A stretch of DNA of 58,645 bases from an uncultured Collinsella sp. (GCA_900545055.1 UQXP01000006.1:1-58645); one strand, 5' to 3'. Shown: positions 7,635 to 16,067, numbered from the stretch's first letter. Notes: generated by a model from the sequence alone, not told the origin. Numbers and translations are program-made.

Positions 7635-7679
7635 TTGCCAATTGGCTACAAGACGAATATAGTTAGCATCATGCTAACT
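7635..7679 (+). promoter_or_regulatory. Promoter and palindromic operator of mqsR-mqsA-secB-like
   Basis: TTGCCA (7635-7640) and TATAGT (7658-7663) are 17 bases apart. AGTTAGCAT-C-ATGCTAACT (7661-7679), a perfect 9-bp inverted repeat, overlaps the -10 end and the transcription start. MqsA antitoxins repress their own promoter through such palindromes, so autoregulation is the natural reading. Confidence 0.75.
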
Positions 7680-7690
7680 AAGGGGTGGTT

Positions 7691-8038
7691 ATGAATCGAA
7701 CCAAGCTCCGACCGACATATTCACTTGACGAAGCGAAGTCTTTAGCTCGTTTGGGAAAGATGATGGTAAACGGTAGGGTGCGCAGGCACCTGATGAACCA
7801 GTTTGGCTATCTGGACATCGACCATTTCCTTGCTGACCTTTTTGATTATCTGGAGCCTGGCGACTTTAGAAAATCCATTGCGCTCGACATGGATGGCCCT
7901 TTGCATGGTGTTTACGCAGATGTCTATGAGTGCCGAGGTTTTGAATGCGAGGATTGGTACGTCAAGTTTTTAATCGATTCTGAAGGCAATGCACATTTGA
8001 ACGTTTTGTCTGCGAACATCGATGGATATATTCATTAA
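7691..8038 (+). CDS. mqsR: MqsR-family mRNA interferase toxin
   Basis: A 115-residue toxin of the MqsR/RelE fold. Family landmarks are PTYSLDEAKSLA at the N-terminus, the FGYLDIDHFLADLFDYL helix region, the DFRKSIALD block and the ending DVYE...WYVKFLIDSE...LNVLSANIDG. MqsR of E. coli cleaves mRNA at GCU. The ATG at 7691 follows AAGGGGTGGTT; an in-frame GTG six bases earlier would leave no room for that site. The antitoxin gene follows after ten bases. Toxin first, antitoxin second is the usual MqsRA order. Confidence 0.85.
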   Translation: MNRTKLRPTYSLDEAKSLARLGKMMVNGRVRRHLMNQFGYLDIDHFLADLFDYLEPGDFRKSIALDMDGPLHGVYADVYECRGFECEDWYVKFLIDSEGNAHLNVLSANIDGYIH

Positions 8039-8048
8039 AGGAGGAGCC

Positions 8049-8561
8049 ATGCGTTGCATGGAATGTGGCAAAGAAATGCAATTTACCACGGCGCCAATGT
8101 CTGAATCATACCGTGGCGAGCAAATAACGGTAAAAGGAATTGAGCATTATATTTGTGAGTGCGGCAACGATGAAATGACCGCTGCAGAGGCGACTAAGCT
8201 CGCCCATGCGCTGGCTTCGCAATATGCCAAGACACATGAACTTCTTTCTCCCTCCGATATTAAAGATTTGCGCTCTGATCTCGGTTTAACTCAGCATGAA
8301 TTTGAGTCGCTTTTAGGGGTTTCAAAACCAACGGCATCTCGTTGGGAGAACGGGGCGTCACAACAGTCTATTACCGCAAATAATCTTATGAAGCTCATTC
8401 GAGACGTCCCCGAGGTTCGCAAATATCTGGGTCTTTCTTCTGATGAGACGACCTCGGGACTTAATACATCACAATTTTCGGTGATACAGGGAGGAGAAGC
8501 CCCGGCTTATAGGGACTCGACTCCTTTGGCAGAAGAGAATGCCTTTCGATTGGAGATGTAA
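8049..8561 (+). CDS. mqsA: MqsA-family antitoxin with zinc finger, HTH and C-terminal extension
   Basis: A 170-residue antitoxin. An N-terminal zinc-binding part holds CMEC (residues 3-6) and CEC (about 37-39), followed by an XRE-type HTH (LRSDLGLTQHEFESLLGVSKPTASRWENG, about 75-105). AAAGGAGGAGCC places the start at 8049. After the HTH there are about 40 more residues, ending AYRDSTPLAEENAFRLEM. In toxin-antitoxin-chaperone systems such a tail (the chaperone addiction region) makes the antitoxin unstable unless a SecB-like chaperone binds it, and a SecB-like gene begins immediately after the stop (TAA followed by ATG). The tail's role is inferred. Confidence 0.85.
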   Translation: MRCMECGKEMQFTTAPMSESYRGEQITVKGIEHYICECGNDEMTAAEATKLAHALASQYAKTHELLSPSDIKDLRSDLGLTQHEFESLLGVSKPTASRWENGASQQSITANNLMKLIRDVPEVRKYLGLSSDETTSGLNTSQFSVIQGGEAPAYRDSTPLAEENAFRLEM

Positions 8562-8987
8562 ATGGAAACGCTACAGAAGCAACGCATTGAATCTCCGCTG
8601 ATTACATGCGTGACTAGAAAAGTGGATAGTTTTTCATTTGATGGCGGAATGACTCCGAAAGAGGGCGTCAATAAGTCTGGCGTCGAATGCAACGTCAGAA
8701 ATGCTATCACCAGCGCATTTTCGGACGAAAACGGAACCAGGTTTCGCCAGCTCAATTTAGTTATAGAGCTTCTACCCAGCAATGAAGGTCATTACTATCG
8801 TTCCGAAATATCCGTCTCCGGCATATATCGCGCTCCTGCGGATTTAGATGACGATGCTTTTGACAGAGAAGCGCTTAGCACCGGTATGCAGGACCTGTAT
8901 TCCTATGCAAGAGGCATTATTGAAAATGTCGCAGCTGGTGGAGTGTGGGGGCCACTTTATCTGCCACAGATTGGGTTCGCAATTTAG
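8562..8987 (+). CDS. SecB-like chaperone of a toxin-antitoxin-chaperone cassette
   Basis: A 141-residue protein with SecB-fold signatures: YYRSEISVSGIYRAP (like the SecB beta strands VEVKQAGIF), then LYSYARGIIENVAAGGVWGPLYLPQIGF, which matches the SecB block LFPYAREII...GGFPPLLLAPVNF. It begins directly after the mqsA stop with no gap, so it is the third gene of the operon. In known TAC systems the solitary SecB-like protein folds and protects the antitoxin. Housekeeping SecB serves diderm bacteria, so its presence in a probable monoderm actinobacterium points to the TAC role. Confidence 0.8.
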   Translation: METLQKQRIESPLITCVTRKVDSFSFDGGMTPKEGVNKSGVECNVRNAITSAFSDENGTRFRQLNLVIELLPSNEGHYYRSEISVSGIYRAPADLDDDAFDREALSTGMQDLYSYARGIIENVAAGGVWGPLYLPQIGFAI

Positions 8988-9281
8988 CCCCCTTCCACCC
9001 CATCCTTTGAAGATGTTCTTAAAGCGGTCTTATGCAAGCCATCGTTTTACAAGGGGTTCCTTTCAGGAGGGTATCCCCTAGTTATTTAGCTGAAGGCTGG
9101 AACCGAACAGCCACATTGCCACTTGTCGAATTGTTGAGTCACTGGGCGGTCTGAGAGAATGCCCTCAGTGACACAGTCGTCCCGGACTCTAAGTGAGGCG
9201 ATAACAAAGAAGGGCCGTTGTTCGGTTTTCCATCAACGGCCCTTTGATGTATTCGCGACTACTGGATGCTGTCGTGTTTTC
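8988..9281. other. Intergenic with two hairpins, no gene
   Basis: GTCACTG (from 9138) pairs with CAGTGAC (to 9172) around a GGC/GCC inner stem. AAGGGCCGTTG (9210-9220) pairs exactly with CAACGGCCCTT (9234-9244) and is followed by a short T stretch, which makes it the best terminator for the TAC operon. No coding frame is convincing. Confidence 0.5.
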
Positions 9282-9441
9282 GCTTCGGGACAGTGGGTTA
9301 TTTACCGTGTATTTCGGAAGTGCGGGGAAAAATCGGAAACCTCTGAGCATAAACCGAATTTCGGCAACAAAACCGCAGGTCGCGGATGCCTAAAACAGGG
9401 GCCTAGTCGACAGATCTCGGTTTTTCACCGCACTTCCGGAA
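9282..9441 (+). repeat. Inverted-repeat element, copy B
   Basis: Same family and orientation as copy A. TTCGGAAGTGCGG is at 9313-9325 and CCGCACTTCCG at 9428-9438. The shared left flank (GCTTC-GG-CAGTGGGTT) and the internal block ACCGCAGGTCGC are kept. Interior bases differ from copy A at many places, so the copies are old. Confidence 0.7.
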
Positions 9442-9451
9442 ACGCTCGACG

Positions 9452-9572
9452 GAAGTATGCGGCAAATTTCGGAACCCTCGAGCACATCGCCCTTTTCATG
9501 TAAAGAAATCGCAGGTAGAAGCGTTGCTACTATCCGGCGTGGTCGGCATATCAACAATTTGCCGCATACTTC
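9452..9572 (+). repeat. Inverted-repeat element, diverged copy C
   Basis: GAAGTATGCGGCAAATT (9452-9468) is the exact reverse complement of AATTTGCCGCATACTTC (9556-9572), a 17-bp terminal stem. The interior shares TCGGAA-CCTC-GAGCA and ATCGCAGGT with copies A and B. The stem differs from copies A and B but on both arms together, so pairing is preserved. Confidence 0.6.
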
Positions 9573-9722
9573 AGGATTGGGCACGCATTTTGCACTCTCG
9601 AAGTCCCCTCATTCCCTAAAAAAGTTCTTAAAACAACCTTAAAGGCGCCCCAGCTCGCGCTGACAGCGTACAATACGCATGTTTGACTATGACAAAAGTG
9701 GATTTTAGGGGAGGGGTGCGCT

Positions 9723-11861
9723 ATGGAAGTGCTGGTTGTTGGCAACACCGCATATGTTGACGATGACTTTTGTGCCAAGGCGTTCCCTGGAGACCATGTT
9801 CAGGTTGTAGCTGCTAACGATGCGCAGCGCGACGGGTCCTCGTCCCATATGTCGTGGAAAGAGCTGCTGCAGCACCTGGACCAGGCCTACGAGTTCGATC
9901 GCGTGGTCTATCTTTCCACGTACCTTACGCCACATACCGAGACCTTTGGCGACGTTGAGCTGCTGCGATCGGTCTTTCGCGCCTGCTTGGGCCGCCAGGT
10001 GCAGCTGCTGTTTGTGGCCGGGCCCGCCGCCGCGCAGGACGCTGCAGATGCTGCGGGACAAACCGGTAAGGGCATTATTGCGCACGCGGCGAACGACCTG
10101 TGTCGCTACTATGCGCAGCGCGATGGCGTCCAAGCCAAGATTCTGCGCACGCCCTATTTGTATACCGCGTCACCGTCGCTGGTCGATCCGTTTTTGGTGC
10201 CGCTCTTTGAGTCGTGCTCGGGCGGTTCGGTCGCTCTGGAGGGTGCAGCGGACGCGCCGTTGCCCCTGCTTTGCGCGGAGGAACTTGCCGTGCTGGTGCG
10301 CCGCGTCTTCGACAGCTGGGACGATACCTTTGAGATCATCGATGTGCCCGACAGTTTTAACCACACGGCGGGCGATCTAGGCGACGCGCTGAAGGGTCTG
10401 TTCCCTGGCCTTACGGTCGCCTATGGTGAGTCGGCTGGCTATGCGCTGCCCGCCGGCGATGCTGTCCGTGTGCGCTACGGCTGGCTCCAGCGTTATGACC
10501 TGTTGCGCGATCTCTCGACTATTCAGGCTCGCTGGGCCAATGCCCGCGCCAAGAAGGCCAACCCGCTGCGTGCCATCATCGATCGCATGCGGGCGCGCAA
10601 GCTGCTCATCAAATGCCTGGAGACCGCGCTCGCTTGGGTGCTCTTTGAGGGTCTGGAGCTGGTGTTTTCCCAGTCTACGCAGCTCAATGTGCTCGATTAT
10701 CGCCTGCTCTACGTAGTGCTGATCGGCACACTCTATGGGCTCGATTTTGGTCTGGTCGCGGCGCTGCTGGCTTCGGCGGGTTTGGCGGCGAGCTTCTTTA
10801 TCCAGTACGGCTATTCCTTTCAGAGTCTCTTCTACGAGCCGTCCAACTGGCTGCCGTTTATTGCGTACTTTGTGGTGGGCGCCGTGTGCGGCTACGTGCA
10901 GCTGCGTAACGCCGAGGCGATGAAAGCCGAGCGCGCCGAAAGTGAGCTGCTGCGAAACCGCAACGCGTTCCTGTCGCGGCTCTACCACGATGCCATTGAG
11001 GACAAGCAGGCCTACAAGCGCCAGATCGTGGGACGCCACGACAGCTTTGGCAAGATCTTTGCTGTGACGCAGGAGCTCGACGTGCTCAATCCTCGCGATA
11101 TTTACCGCAAGTGCTGTGAGCTGCTGGGCGATATCCTGAAGAACGATTCGGTTGCGATCTATCACGTTACGTCTGGCTCGTTTGCGCGCTTGGTGGCGGC
11201 GAGTCCCGCAATTGCCGACAACATTGCTCGCTCGTGTTCGCTTGTAGAGCTCGCGCCTTTCTTGGATGGCGGAGAGCGCTCGAGCCTGTGGGTCAACCGG
11301 TCGCTGACGCCGGGGCTCCCGATGTTTGGTTACGTCATATACCGCGACGGTGCGCCTGCCGTGTTGATTTTTGTGCGCCAGGTGGCCGAAAGCCAGATGA
11401 CGCTCTACTACCAAAACCTGTTCCGCATCCTGTGCGGCTTGGTGGAAAGTGCATTGGGCCGCGCCTTCGATTACGAGGACGTGGCGCAGGACAAACACTG
11501 CATTGCCGGTACGTGCGTTCTTAACGAGAGCGCCTTTGGCCGCGAGCTTGCCGCCGAGCAGGCGCTGGCAGACAACAAGATGGGGAGTTTCTTGCTCCTG
11601 CGCGTGGTGCCGGGTCTGGAGCCTGTCGGCGAGTTGGTCGGCGCTATCGGGTCGGCGATTCGCGAGAGCGATGCCGCGGGCTTGGTCGACGGCGACATGC
11701 TTTACCTACTTATGCGCCAAGCCGGAATGAGCGATCTGCCCATCATCCACAAGCGCCTGGGTGCCCAGCACATCGCGGTCGAGCCGGTGGATAGCGAGGG
11801 CGTCGTGGCGCTTTTGCAGCGTATTGCCCCTGCTGGCGATGGTGAGGTGGAGGCCGTTTGA
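9723..11861 (+). CDS. pelD: PelD-like c-di-GMP receptor with N-terminal Rossmann (SDR-like) domain
   Basis: 712 residues. Residues 1-270 look like a nucleotide-sugar epimerase/SDR-type Rossmann domain (MEVLVVGNTAYVDD start). Several membrane helices lie at about 293-400, a short coiled coil at 400-430, a GAF domain at about 435-590, and a degenerate GGDEF domain at 600-700. In the GGDEF domain the active-site motif is replaced by DGDML (656-660). The inhibitory-site motif RESD (647-650) is intact at the correct five-residue distance, so the protein should bind c-di-GMP without making it, as PelD of Pseudomonas does. PelD is the inner-membrane receptor that switches on Pel polysaccharide synthesis. 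GGGGAGGGG precedes the ATG. It heads a five-gene operon. Confidence 0.85.
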   Translation: MEVLVVGNTAYVDDDFCAKAFPGDHVQVVAANDAQRDGSSSHMSWKELLQHLDQAYEFDRVVYLSTYLTPHTETFGDVELLRSVFRACLGRQVQLLFVAGPAAAQDAADAAGQTGKGIIAHAANDLCRYYAQRDGVQAKILRTPYLYTASPSLVDPFLVPLFESCSGGSVALEGAADAPLPLLCAEELAVLVRRVFDSWDDTFEIIDVPDSFNHTAGDLGDALKGLFPGLTVAYGESAGYALPAGDAVRVRYGWLQRYDLLRDLSTIQARWANARAKKANPLRAIIDRMRARKLLIKCLETALAWVLFEGLELVFSQSTQLNVLDYRLLYVVLIGTLYGLDFGLVAALLASAGLAASFFIQYGYSFQSLFYEPSNWLPFIAYFVVGAVCGYVQLRNAEAMKAERAESELLRNRNAFLSRLYHDAIEDKQAYKRQIVGRHDSFGKIFAVTQELDVLNPRDIYRKCCELLGDILKNDSVAIYHVTSGSFARLVAASPAIADNIARSCSLVELAPFLDGGERSSLWVNRSLTPGLPMFGYVIYRDGAPAVLIFVRQVAESQMTLYYQNLFRILCGLVESALGRAFDYEDVAQDKHCIAGTCVLNESAFGRELAAEQALADNKMGSFLLLRVVPGLEPVGELVGAIGSAIRESDAAGLVDGDMLYLLMRQAGMSDLPIIHKRLGAQHIAVEPVDSEGVVALLQRIAPAGDGEVEAV

Positions 11862-12763
11862 CCTCGTCGATCGTTGCCGCGGTGCTGCTGCTGATCCATG
11901 CGCTTGTATGCTTGCTGCTTTGGATCGCCTGTAAGCAGGGTCTATTGCGGATAGAAAGACATATGCTGGTCGTAGTCGTGCTCGTGCCGCTGTGGGGTTC
12001 GCTGCTGGCGGTGTTGCTGACGCTGCGTGGCTCCACGCTTGGCAGCGGGGCTAACAGCGCCGCGCTGGAATCGCTGCGCAAAAACGACGAAGCCCATCGT
12101 GGCCTGCTGGTTCAGAGCCGCGAGGGCGATGCTGGCGTGGTGCCGCTCGAGGAGGCATTGATTGTCAACGACCCGGGCGAGCGCCGCCGTTTAATGCTCT
12201 CCATGCTTACCGAAGACCCGGACGCATATCTGGCTCAGCTACAGGCCGCCAAGCTCAACGACGATGTCGAGGTGGCGCACTACGCCGCCACGGCCGTGGC
12301 GCAGATCTCCAAGGAGTCCGACCTCAAACTGCAGCAGCTCGAGCGTGCCTTTAAAACCGACCCGAGTCCTCAGCATCTGGATGCGTACTGTGACTACCTG
12401 TGCGAGTACTTGGCTTCTGGCTTGGTCGAGGGCCGCGTAGCTCAGATTCAACGTCAGCAGTATGCGCGCCTGCTTGCGCGCCGTTGCGAGCGTGAGGACA
12501 CCCTTGAGCTGCGGATTCGATATGCCGCTGCGCTGGCCGATGCCAATGAGGTGGCCAAGGCCGAAAGCCTGGTCGACCAGCTGGTAATCGAGGCGCCGGA
12601 CGATCAGGAAGTTTGGATGCTTGCCTTGCGACTTGCCGTAATGCGCCGCGACGGGCAGGCGGTGCGGCACGTGATTGATGCGATCGAAAAGCAGCATGTG
12701 TATGTAAGTGCCGCGAATCGCGAAAAGCTGGCGTTTTGGCGCAACGGGGAGGAGGCCCGATGA
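11858..12763 (+). CDS. pelE: PelE-like membrane/TPR protein
   Basis: 301 residues: two hydrophobic helices at the N-terminus (about 3-24 and 35-57), then a mainly helical, repeat-like cytoplasmic part (alanine-rich helices such as LRIRYAAALADANEVAKAESLV), which fits the TPR region of PelE. PelE joins PelD and PelG in the inner-membrane Pel synthesis complex. The start is TTG at 11858, overlapping the pelD stop by four bases, behind GAGGTGGAGG. Sequence conservation of PelE is low, so the call rests largely on order and topology. Confidence 0.75.
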   Translation: MTSSIVAAVLLLIHALVCLLLWIACKQGLLRIERHMLVVVVLVPLWGSLLAVLLTLRGSTLGSGANSAALESLRKNDEAHRGLLVQSREGDAGVVPLEEALIVNDPGERRRLMLSMLTEDPDAYLAQLQAAKLNDDVEVAHYAATAVAQISKESDLKLQQLERAFKTDPSPQHLDAYCDYLCEYLASGLVEGRVAQIQRQQYARLLARRCEREDTLELRIRYAAALADANEVAKAESLVDQLVIEAPDDQEVWMLALRLAVMRRDGQAVRHVIDAIEKQHVYVSAANREKLAFWRNGEEAR

Positions 12764-14640
12764 GTTTAAAACAGCGCGTCCGCAACCATGCGGGCCACTT
12801 TCGCTGGACGGGAATGCTCGTGGTGTGGGCGGTTTTTATTGCCATGGCTGCGGTACTGCTCGTTGAGCGCGCCGGCGTGCAGTACAGCTCCACGCAGCAC
12901 GAGCTTGGCATGCTTGCCGACAACGATGCGGTGCAGGCCTCGGCGGCAATCTCCTGCTCCAAGCCCACGTGCCTGGTCATCACCGATTCGAGTCAGTACG
13001 ACGTTGCAGACGCCAGGGAGCAGTTCGACCAAATTCTGCTCGATATGAAGATCGCCCACCGCGACGTGGATCTTGCTACCGACGGCGCGGCTGCGATTCC
13101 GGACCTAGCTGCCTTCGAGCGCGTTATCGTGCTTATGGCGTCGCTCGATGCGCTCGGCACGCATCTGTCCGACCTTACGAGTTGGGCAAGTGCCGGCGGC
13201 TCGCTGATGTTTGCCATGACGCTGGATACTTCGGATGCCTTGGAGGCGATTGCTCCCAAGCTGGGGATCGAATCGTTTGGCGATGGCTGCGTCATGTGCG
13301 AGAGCATTGTGCCCGACGAGGACTTTATGATTGGCGGGGGAGAGCGCTACGAGTTCTCCGATCCCTTTGAATCCGCGCTTCCGGTGTCGCTGCAAGCGTC
13401 CGCGCATGTGTGGGCCAAGACGGGAGATGCGGGCGTGCCGCTGATCTGGTCGAGCGCATGTGGCAACGGCCGGGCCGTGGTCTGCAATATCGGTATCTAC
13501 GACAAGGTCGTGCGTGGCTTTTATGCATCGGCTATCAGCCTGATGGGCAGCGCTACCGCCTATCCGGTTATCAACAGCTCGGTGTTCTACCTGGACGATT
13601 TTCCAAGCCCGGTTCCCTTAGGCGACGGCACCTACATTAAGCGCGATTACGGGCTTTCCATCGCCGACTTTTACGCCAAGGTCTGGTGGCCTGACGTGCA
13701 AAAGCTTGCGGAACAGTATGACATTCGCTATACGGGCGTGATGATCGAGAACTACGAGGACACGGTCGACCAGGCCAATCCTGCCCGTCAGGCCGATGCG
13801 ACGCAGTTCCGCTATTTTGGTGGCATGCTGCTGCAGATGGGCGGCGAGCTGGGATTTCACGGCTACAACCATCAGCCGCTCGCGCTTTCGGATACCGACT
13901 ACGGCGACGTGTATGCCTACAAGACGTGGAAAAACAAGCAGACGCTCGTCGCGTCGCTCAACGAGCTTATCGATTTTCAGGACGAGGTGCTGCCCAATGC
14001 GCACGGCTCGGTATACGTGCCGCCGTCGAATATCCTTTCGGCCCGTGCGCGCACGATTATCGGGCAGGATGTACCGCGCGTTAAGACCGTCGCGGCCACC
14101 TACTTTGAGGACGGCACGGGCCTGCCCTGCGTGCAGGAATTTGGCGTGGCGAGCGACGGCATGGTGGAGCAGCCCCGCATTGTTTCGGGCGGCATGGTCG
14201 GCGACACCTTTATGCGCCTGGCCGCGGTGTCCGAGCTCAACATGCACTACGTGAGCACGCACTTTATGCACCCCGATGACCTGCTTGATCCCGACCGCGG
14301 CGCCAAGGAAGGCTGGGAGGTCTATAAGGGCGGCTTGGTCGACTATCTGGATTGGCTCACCAACGCCGCGCCCGACCTGCGCCGTCAGACGGCATCGGAT
14401 TGCTCGGGCGCAATCCAGCGTTTCTCTGCCGTGACGGTGAGCGTGGATTCGAACGAGGACGCCTGGACGCTCAGCCTGGGTAACTTCCATGACGAGGCGT
14501 GGTTTATGTTCCGCGCTAACGACGGCGAGCCCGGTACGGTGGCCGGCGGCGAGATAACGCGCCTGACGGGCAATCTGTACCTGGTCAAGGCTAATGACAG
14601 CACGGTGACGATCGAGCGCAAGGAGGGTGGCGACCGATGA
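12760..14640 (+). CDS. pelA: Membrane-anchored Pel deacetylase (PelA deacetylase-domain type, DUF2194-like)
   Basis: 626 residues with one N-terminal helix (TGMLVVWAVFIAMAAVLLVE) and the rest outside. A flavodoxin-like part (about 60-260) precedes a polysaccharide-deacetylase-like domain with YLDDFPS (metal-site Asp), GFHGYNH (HxxxH-type site), YVPPSN and STHFMHPDD. This is the arrangement of the PelA deacetylase of Gram-positive pel clusters, which removes acetyl groups from the partly deacetylated GalNAc-type polymer. No glycoside hydrolase domain is evident. The ATG at 12760 overlaps the pelE stop (ATGA), behind GGGGAGGAGG; an upstream in-frame start would only add overlap. Confidence 0.8.
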   Translation: MSLKQRVRNHAGHFRWTGMLVVWAVFIAMAAVLLVERAGVQYSSTQHELGMLADNDAVQASAAISCSKPTCLVITDSSQYDVADAREQFDQILLDMKIAHRDVDLATDGAAAIPDLAAFERVIVLMASLDALGTHLSDLTSWASAGGSLMFAMTLDTSDALEAIAPKLGIESFGDGCVMCESIVPDEDFMIGGGERYEFSDPFESALPVSLQASAHVWAKTGDAGVPLIWSSACGNGRAVVCNIGIYDKVVRGFYASAISLMGSATAYPVINSSVFYLDDFPSPVPLGDGTYIKRDYGLSIADFYAKVWWPDVQKLAEQYDIRYTGVMIENYEDTVDQANPARQADATQFRYFGGMLLQMGGELGFHGYNHQPLALSDTDYGDVYAYKTWKNKQTLVASLNELIDFQDEVLPNAHGSVYVPPSNILSARARTIIGQDVPRVKTVAATYFEDGTGLPCVQEFGVASDGMVEQPRIVSGGMVGDTFMRLAAVSELNMHYVSTHFMHPDDLLDPDRGAKEGWEVYKGGLVDYLDWLTNAAPDLRRQTASDCSGAIQRFSAVTVSVDSNEDAWTLSLGNFHDEAWFMFRANDGEPGTVAGGEITRLTGNLYLVKANDSTVTIERKEGGDR

Positions 14641-16064
14641 GAATCTGCTTGGTGCTCGAGGGTTGCTACCCCTATGTACACGGCGGCGTGTCCACCTGGA
14701 TGCACGGCTATATCCAGGCCATGCCCGAGCACGAGTTTGTGCTGTGGGTGATTGGCGCGCACGCTGTCGACCGCGGCAAGTTTGTCTATGAGCTGCCCGG
14801 TAACGTCGTCGAGGTGCACGAGGTTTTCTTGGACGATGCCCTGCGTCTTTCGGGCGAACAGCGTGAGGTGAGCTTTGACGATCGCGAGCGCGAGGCGCTG
14901 CGCCGCTTGGTGGAGCTGTCGAATCCGGATTGGGATGTGCTGTTCGACATCTTCCAGCGCCGCCGCGTGCACCCGCTCTCGTTTCTGCAGAGCCGTACGT
15001 TTATGGACATCTTCCGCGACGTGTGTCTGGCCGAATATCCCTATATCCCCTTTGCCGACGCCTTCCACACCATGCGCTCCATGCTGTTGCCCGTGCTGTA
15101 CCTACTGGGCAGCGAGGTGCCGGTGGCCGACGTGTACCACGCCATCTCGACCGGTTATGGTGGCCTGCTTGCCTGTTTGGGTTCGAGCGTTCACAACGCG
15201 CCGGTACTGCTGACCGAGCACGGCATCTACACCCGCGAGCGCGAGGAGGAGATCATTCGTGCCGACTGGGTGGTGCCCTCGTTTAAGGACCGTTGGATTC
15301 GCTTTTTCTACCTGCTGTCCGAGGGGATTTACCGCCGCGCCTTCCGCGTGACGAGCCTGTTTCATAACGCCCGAAAGACGCAGATCGATATGGGTTGCGA
15401 TGCCGACAAATGCCTGGTCATCCCTAACGGCATTCAATTCGACCGTTTTAAGGATATCCCGATCAAGCCCGATGACGGCTGGGTCGATATCGGCGCCGTG
15501 GTACGCTTGGCGCCCATCAAAGACGTCAAAACCATGATCTACGCCTTCTTTGAGCTGCACGAGCGCCTGCCAAAGGTGCGCCTGCACATTATGGGCGGCG
15601 TGGACGACGGGGAATATGCGACCGAATGCTATGACCTGGTTGAGACGCTCGGCGTGCGCGACCTGATCTTTACCGGTCGCGTGGACGTGGTTGAGTACAT
15701 GCAAAAGCTCGACTTTACGATTTTGACGAGCATCTCCGAGGGCCAGCCGCTGAGTGTGCTGGAGTCGCTCGCCGCGCGCCGTCCGTGCGTTACGACCGAG
15801 GTCGGCTGCTGCCGCGAGTTGCTGGAAGGCGCGCCGGGGGATGACTTTGGCATCGCCGGTTTTGTGACCCCTCCCATGTACCGCAAGGGGCTGGCCGACG
15901 CCATGGAGCGCATGTGCGCGAGTCGCGCCCGCCGCCTGGAGATGGGGGAGCGCGGCCAGCGCCGCGTGGCTACGCATTACCTGCATGAGCGGATGCTCGC
16001 CAACTATCGCGCGCTCTACGACGAGACGGCCCGCGCGTTCGACTTGCCCAGAGAGGTGGTGTAG
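14637..16064 (+). CDS. pelF: PelF glycosyltransferase (GT4-like)
   Basis: 475 residues with a two-domain GT-B glycosyltransferase layout. The start EGCYPYVHGGVSTWMHG is the family glycine loop, VRLAPIKDVKTMI lies in the second domain, and SEGQPLSVLESLAARRPCV holds the EX7E nucleotide-sugar site. PelF is the soluble UDP-sugar polymerase of the Pel pathway. It overlaps the preceding gene by four bases (ATGA) and is followed by pelG after three bases. Confidence 0.9.
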   Translation: MRICLVLEGCYPYVHGGVSTWMHGYIQAMPEHEFVLWVIGAHAVDRGKFVYELPGNVVEVHEVFLDDALRLSGEQREVSFDDREREALRRLVELSNPDWDVLFDIFQRRRVHPLSFLQSRTFMDIFRDVCLAEYPYIPFADAFHTMRSMLLPVLYLLGSEVPVADVYHAISTGYGGLLACLGSSVHNAPVLLTEHGIYTREREEEIIRADWVVPSFKDRWIRFFYLLSEGIYRRAFRVTSLFHNARKTQIDMGCDADKCLVIPNGIQFDRFKDIPIKPDDGWVDIGAVVRLAPIKDVKTMIYAFFELHERLPKVRLHIMGGVDDGEYATECYDLVETLGVRDLIFTGRVDVVEYMQKLDFTILTSISEGQPLSVLESLAARRPCVTTEVGCCRELLEGAPGDDFGIAGFVTPPMYRKGLADAMERMCASRARRLEMGERGQRRVATHYLHERMLANYRALYDETARAFDLPREVV

Positions 16065-16067
16065 CCC

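Noticed and set aside
7428..9572. CRISPR array
   Set aside because: The three repeated elements are long, unevenly spaced and separated by genes; no short regular repeat-spacer pattern and no cas gene is present.
10377..11498. Long minus-strand open frames opposite the pel genes
   Set aside because: Antisense shadows of high-GC coding sequence with Arg/His/Gln-rich composition. The same applies opposite scrA, leuS, infB, dnaG and smc.
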